Shown here piece by piece: positions 46,701 to 54,965 of a stretch of DNA of 64,000 bases. A model generated the notes under the pieces. It was not told the DNA's origin. It worked only from the letters and a program-made list of their open reading frames with translations, and did no database searches. Location: positions 2,699,511-2,763,510 of the forward strand of contig CP129490.1 in assembly GCA_030584085.1 (NCBI GenBank), in the 5' to 3' direction. Source of the stretch: Melioribacteraceae bacterium (lineage in GTDB: Bacteria > Bacteroidota > Ignavibacteria > Ignavibacteriales > Melioribacteraceae). The position numbers were made by a program, and so were the translations under genes. Position 1 is the stretch's first letter. Every line of letters starts with the position of its first letter.

Positions 46701-47289
46701 CCATTTCTATATCGTTTAAGTCACCGAAGTAAATCGATGTTCTCTCAACATTTTTTAACGGACTTTCGAATTCACTCCAAACTTTTCCGTCGTAAAATAA
46801 AATATTTCCGAGTTGACCGATCATCCATGCTGTTCCGTCTTCAAGAATTTCGATTCCATTCCACATCGAGTAATCGGTTGCATCCCACATAACTTTCGGA
46901 AGAATTATTTCATTAAATTTTGAGCCGTCGTATTCAAAAAACCGGGGATGCCAAAAGTTATGATGTGTTTCGTGATGTATAAACCAAATCTTTTCTTCGT
47001 TATACGCAATCTGTGGATTATCGGAATAATCAAATTTAAAGACGGACTCCCATTTGCCATGTTTTAATTGGTACAAATTTCCTTTGATATCATATCCCGC
47101 TCCGCGTGAAATTGCAATTCCTTCATTAATCGATTGCATAATAATTCTTGAACCATGATCAACATTAGCTTGTTTATACCATATTGCATCGCTTTGTAAC
47201 TTTTGATTAAAATCTTTTCGATCTGAACAAGAAGTTAATAGAAGTATAGTAATTACAAATGCCAGTATTTTATTCAGTGTTGGTACCAT
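43744..47289 (-). CDS. Transmembrane Ser/Thr protein kinase with FG-GAP/ASPIC extracytoplasmic sensor
   Basis: An 1181-aa lipoprotein-receptor kinase. The N-terminus has a lipobox LLTSC (Cys21). Residues about 30-335 contain BNR/Ycf48-like repeats (GWAVGREGVIIKFENGKW). FG-GAP/VCBS loops follow to about 690 (DLDKDNKFDLL, DFNNDGNLDIY, DVNNDGYIDIY, DIDNDGDLDLF), then an ASPIC/UnbV domain near 700-810 (NRTAIGTKVSLVG, ELHFGL, VEYPSG). Three membrane helices (about 833-850, 863-882, 887-906) place the kinase (922-1181) in the cytoplasm. All Hanks motifs are intact: GVGGMGKVF, VAIK (Lys951), HRDLKSQN (Asp1045), DFG (1063), APE. The ATG at 47289 is chosen over a TTG five codons upstream. The sigma54 activator gene follows after 2 nt. 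Confidence 0.93.
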   Translation of the reverse strand: MVPTLNKILAFVITILLLTSCSDRKDFNQKLQSDAIWYKQANVDHGSRIIMQSINEGIAISRGAGYDIKGNLYQLKHGKWESVFKFDYSDNPQIAYNEEKIWFIHHETHHNFWHPRFFEYDGSKFNEIILPKVMWDATDYSMWNGIEILEDGTAWMIGQLGNILFYDGKVWSEFESPLKNVERTSIYFGDLNDIEMVSKDLGWAVGREGVIIKFENGKWNRIDSPVETDLRKISMIDASNGWIVGDRGTILKFENGKWQYFENNYRVSFTSVISDGLKKAWITGTRSTLLEWDGLEWKEIESIKSFEDIFEDVDFIKDANDDYKIWVIGQAGIYTTSQNLGFSFTDITTASSIRKEGRAATFFDGNSDGFNDLAIISDGGPNLVYKNLGNNVFSEISREQIGITNASLNQSLVLGDLDKDNKFDLLEILDDLNYNLAFGKGEFNFAEDAERSKLELEIIDATLALTSAKFIDFNNDGNLDIYISNFSREDMLFENDGYGNFTNIYNQTGIDKKLNRQAYGVVINDFNNDMLADILIVYRFAENNKFLELYLNKGNFTFEEKESEVFRSNQNLISMSAISADFNNDGTQDIFLFNGGKTPMLLLNDGDANFTNYSTEAGFIEAIQHPEPTGGILNAADVNNDGYIDIYISSKLYLNSPGLKFTEVSEQIGLSFTGNPSFGDIDNDGDLDLFIGISKNSAPAGETAKLYRNNLSEGNSIKIKFNADKSNRTAIGTKVSLVGKNKNSEEAYRNTKYFGFGESPLSQQNISELHFGLIDTLNYLIEVEYPSGIKIEINNIEPNKTYTVTESSLVNHYITRIRDSIQRSINLVDWKLSAAKLSLLIFVSMLLYQQTKHWKSTRIIKQWYFILTIIVFFLLLIHFTLKTNFYFEWILPIVLPSLFMFAFAYYSKRYIEERESKYISHFKLMEILGVGGMGKVFKALDSKNNKLVAIKIINPTLLKDEENKRRLISEGRLLSSIDHKNIVKVFEFGETEEHSYIAMEYLSGGTLEEFVANNFPLDKGTFKKIAIEICEGLIIIHENNVLHRDLKSQNIMFDENNSIRIMDFGLSKSPLVSTMTSLGTVVGTLGYVAPEQITNIQIDQRTDIFSFGVILYQMLTKKLPFTGENEMALIHSIFNTIPPYPSELNNSVEKTIDNIVMKCIEKDIDKRYNSASQIMEDLLKI

Positions 47290-47362
47290 GAAATAGGATA
47301 ACAAGTTAATAACTCTTTTTTGTAAATTGTCGGACTTAATTTATAAAAATCAGCGAATAATT

Positions 47363-47902
47363 ATGAAAGAATATAAAACAGCTACATTCGGATCCGGTTG
47401 TTTTTGGTGTACCGAAGCAATCTTCCAAAAATTAAAGGGTGTTCTAAGTGTGACCCCGGGTTATTCAGGTGGTAAACGAGAGAATCCAACTTATGATCAA
47501 GTTTGTTCCGGTGCGACCGGTCACGCTGAAGTAGTTCACATTCAGTACGATTCTGAGATAATAAGTTTTGAGGAATTACTTGAAGTATTTTGGAAAACAC
47601 ACGATCCCACTACTTTAAATCGACAGGGGGCTGATATAGGTACTCAGTATCGTTCGGTAATTTTTTATCATGATGAAGAACAAAAAGAACTTGCGGAAAA
47701 GTATAAAGATAAATTAGATAATTCGGACATTTTTGATAAACCGATTGTGACCGAGATTAGCCAATTCCAAAAATTTTATCCGGCTGAAAAATATCATCAC
47801 GATTATTATAATAATAATTCCGCTCAGCCATATTGCAGTTTTGTAATTACACCGAAACTTGAAAAGTTTGAAAAAATATTTGCTGATAATTTGAAAAGAT
47901 GA
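47363..47902 (+). CDS. msrA: Peptide-methionine (S)-S-oxide reductase MsrA
   Basis: A 179-aa repair enzyme that reduces methionine-S-sulfoxide. The catalytic motif GSGCFWCTEAIF is at residues 8-19, followed by VTPGYSGG and GHAEVV. The C-terminal resolving Cys is probably in AQPYCSFV. There is no signal peptide, so it is cytoplasmic. The ATG at 47363 is used; a TTG 12 codons upstream gives a non-conserved extension. It is transcribed divergently from the receptor kinase, with 73 nt between starts that must hold both promoters. Confidence 0.95.
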   Translation: MKEYKTATFGSGCFWCTEAIFQKLKGVLSVTPGYSGGKRENPTYDQVCSGATGHAEVVHIQYDSEIISFEELLEVFWKTHDPTTLNRQGADIGTQYRSVIFYHDEEQKELAEKYKDKLDNSDIFDKPIVTEISQFQKFYPAEKYHHDYYNNNSAQPYCSFVITPKLEKFEKIFADNLKR

Positions 47903-47913
47903 TTGAAGTAATT

Positions 47914-47952
47914 AAATACTCTCCGAGAATAATCAAATCTCGGAGAGTATTT
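47914..47952. terminator. Bidirectional terminator between msrA and the OMP gene
   Basis: AAATACTCTCCGAGA and its exact complement form a 15-bp stem with a 9-nt loop, A/T-rich on both sides, between convergent genes. Confidence 0.9.
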
Positions 47953-47957
47953 ATAAA

Positions 47958-48428
47958 TCAGAAGGCGAGACCAAATCCAATATATCCACCAAAAATTGAT
48001 TCATCCGAATCGAGAAAAATCATTGTTCCACCGGCTCGAAAAAGAAATCCTCCGTCGTGGGGATGATATCTATAACCAAATTCTGCTTGGTTAAACGATG
48101 CATCGGAAATAAAAGTTCTTCCGATACTCAACTCAAGATTGTGATCCGAACCATATAACAACCCGACAGAAATCGGAGTTAACGCATTAATGCTTCTCGA
48201 ACTGGAAGATGCTTCTAATAATATCCCGAAACCAATTCTTCCGAAGAGGGATAAATTATAATTTGAATAAAATATCCTACTATAATTTACACTCGTTCCG
48301 GCAATACCTGAACCGGCAAATAACTCAATATCAACCGAATTAGGCGCAATTTTATTTTCATTAGCATGTATCGATAAATTAGCTAAAAATAATATGATTA
48401 TCGAAAAACTTATTACACTCTTAATCAT
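47958..48428 (-). CDS. Small outer-membrane beta-barrel protein
   Basis: A 156-aa protein with a signal peptide (1 to about 22) and alternating strands (SVDIELFAGSGIAGTSVNYS, LSLFGRIGFGILLEAS, FRAGGTMIFLD) ending IGFGLAF, the C-terminal aromatic of BAM substrates. This predicts an eight-stranded barrel of the OmpW/OmpA-membrane-domain size class; no specific family is recognised. It follows the propeptide-like lipoprotein gene by 49 nt on the same strand and may be part of that unit. Confidence 0.75.
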   Translation of the reverse strand: MIKSVISFSIIILFLANLSIHANENKIAPNSVDIELFAGSGIAGTSVNYSRIFYSNYNLSLFGRIGFGILLEASSSSRSINALTPISVGLLYGSDHNLELSIGRTFISDASFNQAEFGYRYHPHDGGFLFRAGGTMIFLDSDESIFGGYIGFGLAF

Positions 48429-48477
48429 CTACAATTTTCCCCCATAGTAAAAATAATGGATTGTCTTAATAATACTC

Positions 48478-48828
48478 TCAATTCACCTTATTCATAGGGT
48501 AATTCATCTGAGATTTTTCCAGACGAATTACCGATTCGAGTTTAGCTAATTCAATAATCTGTTTTCTTGTTCCGGTTGCAGTGAAAATATCTTTTATTAC
48601 TGATTCTACTGAAACTCCGGTTTCTTCAAGTTCGGTTCTCATTTTATCCGTTATTTCAGTATTGCATTTCCCAAGAAACTGAATTTTTTGCTCCGAATCT
48701 TTATTACCGGAATCACTTAATTCCATTCTCAAGCTTTGATCTAATTTATTTTGATAGTCATCATTCATGGTGCTGCATCCAATTAGTAAAAGTATAGGTA
48801 ATAAAACAAACAAAAACTTTTTTTTCAT
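48478..48828 (-). CDS. Lipoprotein resembling the subtilisin propeptide (candidate I9-type inhibitor)
   Basis: A 116-aa protein with a lipobox LLIGC (Cys18). Residues about 48-106 resemble the N-terminal propeptide of the protease encoded 15 nt upstream: VESVIKDIFTATGTRKQII here against VSNIIKDILIAEIPVNKLT there, with a matching beta-alpha-beta layout and the closing VIRLEKSQ against IVEAETAK. Stand-alone propeptide-like proteins of the I9 class are known to inhibit subtilisins. The likely role is a membrane-anchored inhibitor or folding chaperone for the adjacent protease; this is inference from similarity and gene order. ATG 48828 behind AAGGAA. Confidence 0.7.
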   Translation of the reverse strand: MKKKFLFVLLPILLLIGCSTMNDDYQNKLDQSLRMELSDSGNKDSEQKIQFLGKCNTEITDKMRTELEETGVSVESVIKDIFTATGTRKQIIELAKLESVIRLEKSQMNYPMNKVN

Positions 48829-48843
48829 GTAAGTTCCTTTTCA

Positions 48844-51099
48844 TTATTTAATGAACATCATTTTACGAACTTCTTGAAAACTTCCGGCAGTAATACGGTA
48901 AAAATACACACCCGATGATAAACTCTTACCGTCTAATTCCGCTCTGTAAGTTCCCGGAGATTTTAATTCATTCACTAAAGTTTCGATCTCGTTTCCAAGA
49001 ATATCATAGACTTTTATTTTTACTAATTCATTGGAAGGAACACTGTACTCAATAGTAGTAGATGGATTAAATGGGTTTGGGTAGTTTTGCGATAAGCTAA
49101 ATTCAACCGGTACTGAATTATCATCTACCGAAGTAATAATAGATTGTAATGCGGCATAAGCATCTATTCTTCCATATCCAAATTCATTGTTAGGTACGGC
49201 TCCGGTTATTCCATCTACAACCGCTGAATTTTGAAGAGTTGTAAATACTTCTTCGTAAGTAAGGTTTGGATTTTGTTCCAACAACAATGCAACTACACCT
49301 GTGAAATGTGGTGCTGCCATACTGGTTCCTTGAAGATGTACGGTTAGCAGATTTAGTACGAGATCTTGAGGATAAAATGAATCTTGCGAATAACCTGCGG
49401 CAATCCAATGCCCAGGAGCGGAAAAATCAGGTTTAATTCTGCCATCTCTAGTTGGACCGATACTTGAAAAATATGCTCGATCAGTAAAAGTGCCATCAAA
49501 CTGGATTGGACTTCCCCAGATATTTGTCCAAGAAAGTTTTGTAGTAAATGCTCCGACACTAAAAACATTGTATGCTGTCGAAGGAGAACCAATAGTCATA
49601 ACATTGTCACCTGGGAAAATTTTATTGCCCGGATCAGAATCAGCAGTAAATTCTCCGTTAACTATCCAAGCATTTAGTGTTGATGAACCATATGTGTATA
49701 ACGAAAAAACATAATTACTAAAATCAGCATCAGGTTCATAAATAAATTGCATTCCAAATAAAAATGGCTCACCTGTTAGAGATTGGTCTACAAAATTAGG
49801 GTGTCCGCTCATATTCAAAGTGCCGATGCTATTATCATCAACTACTACATCAACATTCTGTTGAATCTGATTAAAACTTACAGCCGGTGAAGTGTAAAGA
49901 ACTGTTGATAAATCTGCAGAATAAATTTTTATACCGAAAGTGTAATTATCACTTTGCGGGTAACCGACTAAAAATGTTTGTTCATCATCAACATTTTCGA
50001 CCTCCCAATAAGTTTCGGAAGCTTCTTCAATAGAGCTACCGCTCATTTCATATTGAAGATGATAATAATTACTTCCTTCATTTCCCGCCGCCGCAACAAT
50101 TAACTTTCCGGGTCCAACTAAATTTGTCAACGCTTGTTCATATAAAGTTGTACCGGTGTTACCATAAAGCCCGCCTAAGCTCAAATTAATTACGGCAGGC
50201 TTTCCTAATTGATCAGCTCTTTTGAAAATATAATCACAACCATTTACAATATCTGTATCAGCAAAACCAGGTCCGAGCCTATAACCTTTTACGAAAACAA
50301 TATCGGCTTCGGGAGCAACTCCATCAAGCGTGTAATCATTTCCCCCGGCATTACCGGCGGCTGTACTTGCAACATGAGTACCGTGACCATCGTCATCAAT
50401 TTGATTTGAATTCTGCTGATCTAAATCTTCTTTTGTGTATTCCGTACCATAGTCAAATTCTGCCGGCGGATTTGTATTATCGGACATATCCCATAAATAT
50501 AAAATCCGGTTTCCGTTTGCATTACTAAATGATGGATGTTTCCAATCAATTCCACTATCTAATACACCAACAACTACATCTTTTCCTTTATAAGCTTTGG
50601 GTAAATTTTCTCCAGCGTGAATTTTATCAACGTTAATGTATGTTAAGCTTTCATCCAGAAATGATTCTGAATATTTGGCTGTTTCTGCTTCAACAATATC
50701 TTCAGTGAAGACAATGTTAGTTAATTTATTAACAGGAATTTCAGCAATTAAGATATCCTTAATAATATTGCTAACATTTCCACCTTCTGATTCGATTAGA
50801 GATTGTGTTTTATAGGGAGAAATTGATTTAATAAATACGGAAACAAATAGCATTTCATCTATCTTTTTAATAACCGGATTTCCAGCGAACAGTTTTGACT
50901 CTTTAATGTTATCTATATTATATGCCAGTTGATTGTACACCAAGTTTTGAATGGTAAAATCTACCTTAGATAAATTCGCACTTGTGATTCCAGCATTTTC
51001 ATAAACCTTTTTTGTTTCTGAAATGCTTTGTGCATTTATGCTAAACGTGATCACCAAAAATATCATTATGATAGTAGTGATCCATTTTTTCGAATCCAT
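48844..51099 (-). CDS. T9SS-secreted subtilisin-like serine protease (S8)
   Basis: A 751-aa secreted protease. A signal peptide (1 to about 23) is followed by an I9-like propeptide (about 80-142, NVSNIIKDILIAEIPVNKL), then the S8 catalytic domain: Asp181 in VVGVLDSGIDW, His239 in DDDGHGTHVAS, Ser near 593 in GTSMAAPHFTGV, with the oxyanion Asn in IVAAAGNEGS. An insert of about 200 residues between His and Ser regions probably forms a PA/beta-sandwich module. It ends in a sorting domain (LSQNYPNPFNPSTTIEY, final KMMFIK). ATG 51099 has GAGGGAGA upstream; a start 15 codons earlier is rejected. It shares an operon with the propeptide-like lipoprotein. Confidence 0.95.
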   Translation of the reverse strand: MDSKKWITTIIMIFLVITFSINAQSISETKKVYENAGITSANLSKVDFTIQNLVYNQLAYNIDNIKESKLFAGNPVIKKIDEMLFVSVFIKSISPYKTQSLIESEGGNVSNIIKDILIAEIPVNKLTNIVFTEDIVEAETAKYSESFLDESLTYINVDKIHAGENLPKAYKGKDVVVGVLDSGIDWKHPSFSNANGNRILYLWDMSDNTNPPAEFDYGTEYTKEDLDQQNSNQIDDDGHGTHVASTAAGNAGGNDYTLDGVAPEADIVFVKGYRLGPGFADTDIVNGCDYIFKRADQLGKPAVINLSLGGLYGNTGTTLYEQALTNLVGPGKLIVAAAGNEGSNYYHLQYEMSGSSIEEASETYWEVENVDDEQTFLVGYPQSDNYTFGIKIYSADLSTVLYTSPAVSFNQIQQNVDVVVDDNSIGTLNMSGHPNFVDQSLTGEPFLFGMQFIYEPDADFSNYVFSLYTYGSSTLNAWIVNGEFTADSDPGNKIFPGDNVMTIGSPSTAYNVFSVGAFTTKLSWTNIWGSPIQFDGTFTDRAYFSSIGPTRDGRIKPDFSAPGHWIAAGYSQDSFYPQDLVLNLLTVHLQGTSMAAPHFTGVVALLLEQNPNLTYEEVFTTLQNSAVVDGITGAVPNNEFGYGRIDAYAALQSIITSVDDNSVPVEFSLSQNYPNPFNPSTTIEYSVPSNELVKIKVYDILGNEIETLVNELKSPGTYRAELDGKSLSSGVYFYRITAGSFQEVRKMMFIK

Positions 51100-51177
51100 A
51101 ACAGATTCTCCCTCAATAATTATTAAACTAATTGATTGCTTCAACCTTCTTAACGGTAGTAACGGACAAACCAGGTT

Positions 51178-51204
51178 GATAATAGGATAAAATATACTAT
51201 TATC
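51178..51204. promoter_or_regulatory. Dyad symmetry upstream of the first subtilisin gene
   Basis: GATAATAG and CTATTATC, an 8-bp perfect dyad with an 11-nt AT spacer, 79 nt before the ATG at 51099. It could be an operator or a weak terminator of the upstream paralogue. Confidence 0.3.
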
Positions 51205-51321
51205 ATTTCAAACACAATCAATTTTATTTACCTTTATGGCAATCACAATTATATAAAATCATTTCCATCTTTTATTTGATTATTCATCCACTGCTTGGAG
51301 AAAATTCTTAAAGATATATTT

Positions 51322-53559
51322 TTATCTAAGTAAAATCATCTTACGAACGTCTTGAAATCTACCAGCAGTAATTTGGTAAAAATATACTCCGGATGATAAA
51401 TGACTTGAATTAAATGTAACACTATATTTTCCGGCTGATTTGACCTCATTTACCAGTGTTGTGATTTCCTTCCCTAACACGTCATAAACTTTAATTTTTA
51501 CTAATTCATTTCCGGGCAAACTGTACTCAATCGTAGTAGAAGGATTAAATGGATTCGGGTAGTTTTGTTTTAGACTATAGTCAACGGGTATATCATCTAT
51601 TTGTTCCAAACTAGTAATAAGATTTTTCAATGCCGCATGCACATCAATTCTTCCGTAACCGAATTCATTGTTTGGAACTACTCCAGTTATATCATCTGTT
51701 ATTGCTGTATTTTTTAATACTTCGAATACCTCATCATAAGTAAGATTTGGATTTTGTTCCAAAAGCAATGCGACAACTCCTGTAAAATGTGGTGCGGACA
51801 TACTTGTCCCTTGCATTAGAACTGTCTTTTCATCCAATATAGTAACCGGATTTAAGTTAGCATCTTTTGAATAACCTGCCGCAATCCAATGACCGGGAGC
51901 CGAAAAATCAGGTTTAATTCTGCCATCTCTGGTCGGACCAATACTCGAGAAATATGCTCTATCTGTAAGAGTTCCGTTTACAGAATATGGTGTACCATCA
52001 AGATTTACCCATGACGTTTTTGTTGTGAAGGCACCAATCGAAAAAACATTAAATGCAGTTGAAGGTGATCCGACTGTCATTAAATTATCACCTCCAATGT
52101 GATTCCGCTCGGGTTCGGTATTTGTATTAAAACTTCCATTAAATAACCACGCATTGAAAATTGCTGTACCGAATGTGAACAAATTAAAATCATATTGTTT
52201 CACGCCCGATTCAGAATTAAAAAGCATAATTACCGAGAAGAAATATGGATCCACTCCATTTGTTTTAGCGGACAAAGACAATGAAGCTAATGTGTCTCCT
52301 TCAATTACGATTGCTTGCGTAACACTCTCGTCATAGGCTAAAGTTGAACTTAGAAATTTTGAGTTTCCTTGCTTATCCAATACTTGAATACCAAAATTAA
52401 AATCTTCACTTTGAGGATAACCGTAAATCAGTGCTACTCCTCTTGTGCTGTCCGATACTCTCCACTCAGTATTAGAACGACTTTCGAAATCAGATCCGGA
52501 CATTTGATACTGTAGATGAATATTTGATGAGCCGCTATTTCCAGCTGAAGCTACGATTAGTTTACCAGGTTCAACTAGGTTTGTTAATGCTTCTTCATAC
52601 AATGAATATCCTGTGTTACCAAGCACTGAGCCAAGACTTAAATTTACAACAACTGGTTTACCCAAGAGGGCAGCTCTTTTCATAATATAGTCGCAACCGT
52701 TTATAATATCATTCGTTGCAAAGGATTGAGCGTTTGCTCTGAACCCCTTTACAAAAACAATATCAGCTTCTGGAGCTACTCCCACCAAGGGATAATCCTC
52801 TCCTCCGTAATTCCCCGCAGCTGTGCTCGCCACATGAGTACCGTGACCATTATCATCAATCTGGTTTGAATTTTGTTGATCCAAATGTTCTTTTGTGTAT
52901 TCCGTACCGTAATCAAATTCAGCAGGCGGATTCGAATCATCTGCCATGTCCCATAGATATTGAATACGGTTTCCGTTCTCGTTTATAAACGCAGGATGCG
53001 TCCAATCAATACCGCTATCGAGTACACCAACAATGACGCCGTTGCCTTTGAATGCTTTTGGCAAATCCTCTCCAGCGTGAACTTTATGAGCATTTATAAA
53101 ATACAAACTAGTATCCAGAAGTGAACTTTGATAAACCGCGGCTTCTGCTCGAATTATTTTTTCATCAAAAAGTGTGTTTGATAATTTTTCTACCGGCAGC
53201 TCAACAACTAGAATATTATCAATAATATTTGTGACTTTTCCACCGTTATATTCAATGTGATTTTTTGTTTGTTGCGGCGAGCTTGATTTAACAAAACCAG
53301 CAACATAAAATTGGCTGTTTACTTCTTTAACAACGGGCGTTCCATCCCCCGGTTTAATTGATTTTAATGAGCGTACATTATTTGTTAATGCACGATATGT
53401 AAAATTTTGAATTATGTGATCAACTTTTGATAGTTGTTCTGTTGTAATGCCGGCTTGTTGAAAAACCTTGGTAGGATTTAATGCCTCTTGTGAAAATATA
53501 CCTAATGTAAAAAAGAAAACTAAAGAGATTGTTTTTATATATGTTGCGAATTTTCTCAT
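51322..53559 (-). CDS. T9SS-secreted subtilisin-like serine protease, paralogue
   Basis: A 745-aa paralogue of the downstream protease with the same order: signal peptide, I9-like propeptide (KVTNIIDNILVVELPVEKL), Asp in VIVGVLDSGIDWTHPAF, His in DDNGHGTHVAS, Asn in IVASAGNSGSS, Ser in GTSMSAPHFTGV, and a sorting domain (LKQNYPNPFNPSTTIEY, final KMILLR). The catalytic triad is complete. Divergence is strongest in the insert between the Asn and Ser regions, suggesting different substrates. ATG 53559 has AAGGG upstream. No separate inhibitor-like gene follows this copy. Confidence 0.95.
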   Translation of the reverse strand: MRKFATYIKTISLVFFFTLGIFSQEALNPTKVFQQAGITTEQLSKVDHIIQNFTYRALTNNVRSLKSIKPGDGTPVVKEVNSQFYVAGFVKSSSPQQTKNHIEYNGGKVTNIIDNILVVELPVEKLSNTLFDEKIIRAEAAVYQSSLLDTSLYFINAHKVHAGEDLPKAFKGNGVIVGVLDSGIDWTHPAFINENGNRIQYLWDMADDSNPPAEFDYGTEYTKEHLDQQNSNQIDDNGHGTHVASTAAGNYGGEDYPLVGVAPEADIVFVKGFRANAQSFATNDIINGCDYIMKRAALLGKPVVVNLSLGSVLGNTGYSLYEEALTNLVEPGKLIVASAGNSGSSNIHLQYQMSGSDFESRSNTEWRVSDSTRGVALIYGYPQSEDFNFGIQVLDKQGNSKFLSSTLAYDESVTQAIVIEGDTLASLSLSAKTNGVDPYFFSVIMLFNSESGVKQYDFNLFTFGTAIFNAWLFNGSFNTNTEPERNHIGGDNLMTVGSPSTAFNVFSIGAFTTKTSWVNLDGTPYSVNGTLTDRAYFSSIGPTRDGRIKPDFSAPGHWIAAGYSKDANLNPVTILDEKTVLMQGTSMSAPHFTGVVALLLEQNPNLTYDEVFEVLKNTAITDDITGVVPNNEFGYGRIDVHAALKNLITSLEQIDDIPVDYSLKQNYPNPFNPSTTIEYSLPGNELVKIKVYDVLGKEITTLVNEVKSAGKYSVTFNSSHLSSGVYFYQITAGRFQDVRKMILLR

Positions 53560-53588
53560 GTTAGACCCTTAGATTAGTGATTATTGAT

Positions 53589-54965
53589 TTACTTAATCAA
53601 CACCATTTTGCGCGATATAATGGAATGTTTTGTCTTAAGTGCATAAATGTAAATTCCGCTCGATAGAATAGAAGCATCAAAATCAAGTTGGTAGGAACCT
53701 GATGACATTTCTTCATTAACTAATACTGCAATTTCCTTTCCGAGTACATCATAAATTTTTAATGAAACATATGTTTGTTCAGGGATAGAAAAATTTATTG
53801 TTGTGCTTGGGTTAAATGGGTTTGGATAATTTTGTGAAAGTGAAAATTCATTTAATAAATTTTCTTCTTCAATCGAGGTTATTATTTCATTAAATGCCAG
53901 TTCAGTTATTTCTTGACCAACACCATATATATCAGCAAAAGTTAAATTCATTATTAAAGCAACACTCAATTTTGATATTGGTTCGTAAGCCGAAAAGCTT
54001 AAGTATCCAATATATTGTCCGGTGTGACCGTAATAAGGCTTATCGAAAATTTTATACTTAATAAGACCAAGACCATAATCATAAGTTGAACGTGCCGGAA
54101 CGGTTGTAATCATTTCATCCAAAGAGGATTGACCAATGACTTCTTTTGAAAATAATTTATTAAGAAACATAGCAAGATCTACAGGTGTGGAGTAAATATA
54201 TCCTGCTGACCCACCGCTTGTATGCATTGCCATCATTGAGTATTGATCTAAATTATCCTGTTCGCCGTCATCATCCATATCAAACCAAGGAGTCATTACC
54301 GGACCGGTCGGTTCATCTTCAATTGGAGTATACATTGTTGATAATTCCAAAGGATCAAAAATTCTCTCGTGAAGAACTTCTCTGTATGATTTGTTCTCAA
54401 CTTTTTCAATAATGCTTCCAAGTAACAAATAACCGGTATTAGAATAATTCCATGATTCACCGGGTTGGAAATCCGGTTCTCCGACTAGCACATCTATCAT
54501 TTCATTCATGTTCCATATTTTTGCGGGATTTGTTTTGAATGAATCAACCCATGCTTCAGTTGTATAATTTGCAATACCACTTGTATGATTCAGTAATTGT
54601 CTCACAGTGATTTTGCCATTAATTTTTGATGAGGGAGTAAACCACTTATCGATTGTATCATCCAAGGAAAGTTTGCCTTCTTCCACAAGCTGAAGAATTA
54701 TTACGGACGTCATCATTTTTGTATTACTTCCAATAGATCCATTCATATCAATTGTGACGGTATCTTTCGTCTGAGGATTTGAATAGCCAGCAGTTCCGCT
54801 CCAAATTAATTCATCCCCTAATAATACGGCTGCTGAGATACCAAAAAGTGATTTTTCCACCTGAAGAGATTCAAGTTTATCTTGTAATTTCTCCGGCAAG
54901 GTTTGCGCAATGATCGTGAAAGCAGTCACTGCGATAAGTATAATTTTTTGAGTGAATTTCAACAC
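53589..54965 (-). CDS. T9SS-secreted serine hydrolase, beta-lactamase class C/DD-peptidase fold
   Basis: A 458-aa protein with signal peptide and a serine beta-lactamase-like domain: SxxK as SNTK (Ser80, Lys83) in GSIGSNTKMM, YSN in SWNYSNTGYLLLG, and HTG in YGHTGQYIGYL in place of KTG. This set is typical of esterase/D-aminopeptidase/LACTB-like members rather than true beta-lactamases. A sorting domain follows (LSQNYPNPFNPSTTINF, final KMVLIK). The start must be GTG 54965 (or TTG 54962): no ATG lies before an upstream in-frame stop, and AAAGGT sits about 10 nt before the GTG. Confidence 0.9.
   Translation of the reverse strand: MLKFTQKIILIAVTAFTIIAQTLPEKLQDKLESLQVEKSLFGISAAVLLGDELIWSGTAGYSNPQTKDTVTIDMNGSIGSNTKMMTSVIILQLVEEGKLSLDDTIDKWFTPSSKINGKITVRQLLNHTSGIANYTTEAWVDSFKTNPAKIWNMNEMIDVLVGEPDFQPGESWNYSNTGYLLLGSIIEKVENKSYREVLHERIFDPLELSTMYTPIEDEPTGPVMTPWFDMDDDGEQDNLDQYSMMAMHTSGGSAGYIYSTPVDLAMFLNKLFSKEVIGQSSLDEMITTVPARSTYDYGLGLIKYKIFDKPYYGHTGQYIGYLSFSAYEPISKLSVALIMNLTFADIYGVGQEITELAFNEIITSIEEENLLNEFSLSQNYPNPFNPSTTINFSIPEQTYVSLKIYDVLGKEIAVLVNEEMSSGSYQLDFDASILSSGIYIYALKTKHSIISRKMVLIK

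Noticed and set aside
53589-54965. Calling this gene an antibiotic-resistance beta-lactamase
   Set aside because: The third motif is HTG rather than KTG and the protein is a T9SS-exported hydrolase. The motif set fits esterase/peptidase members better.
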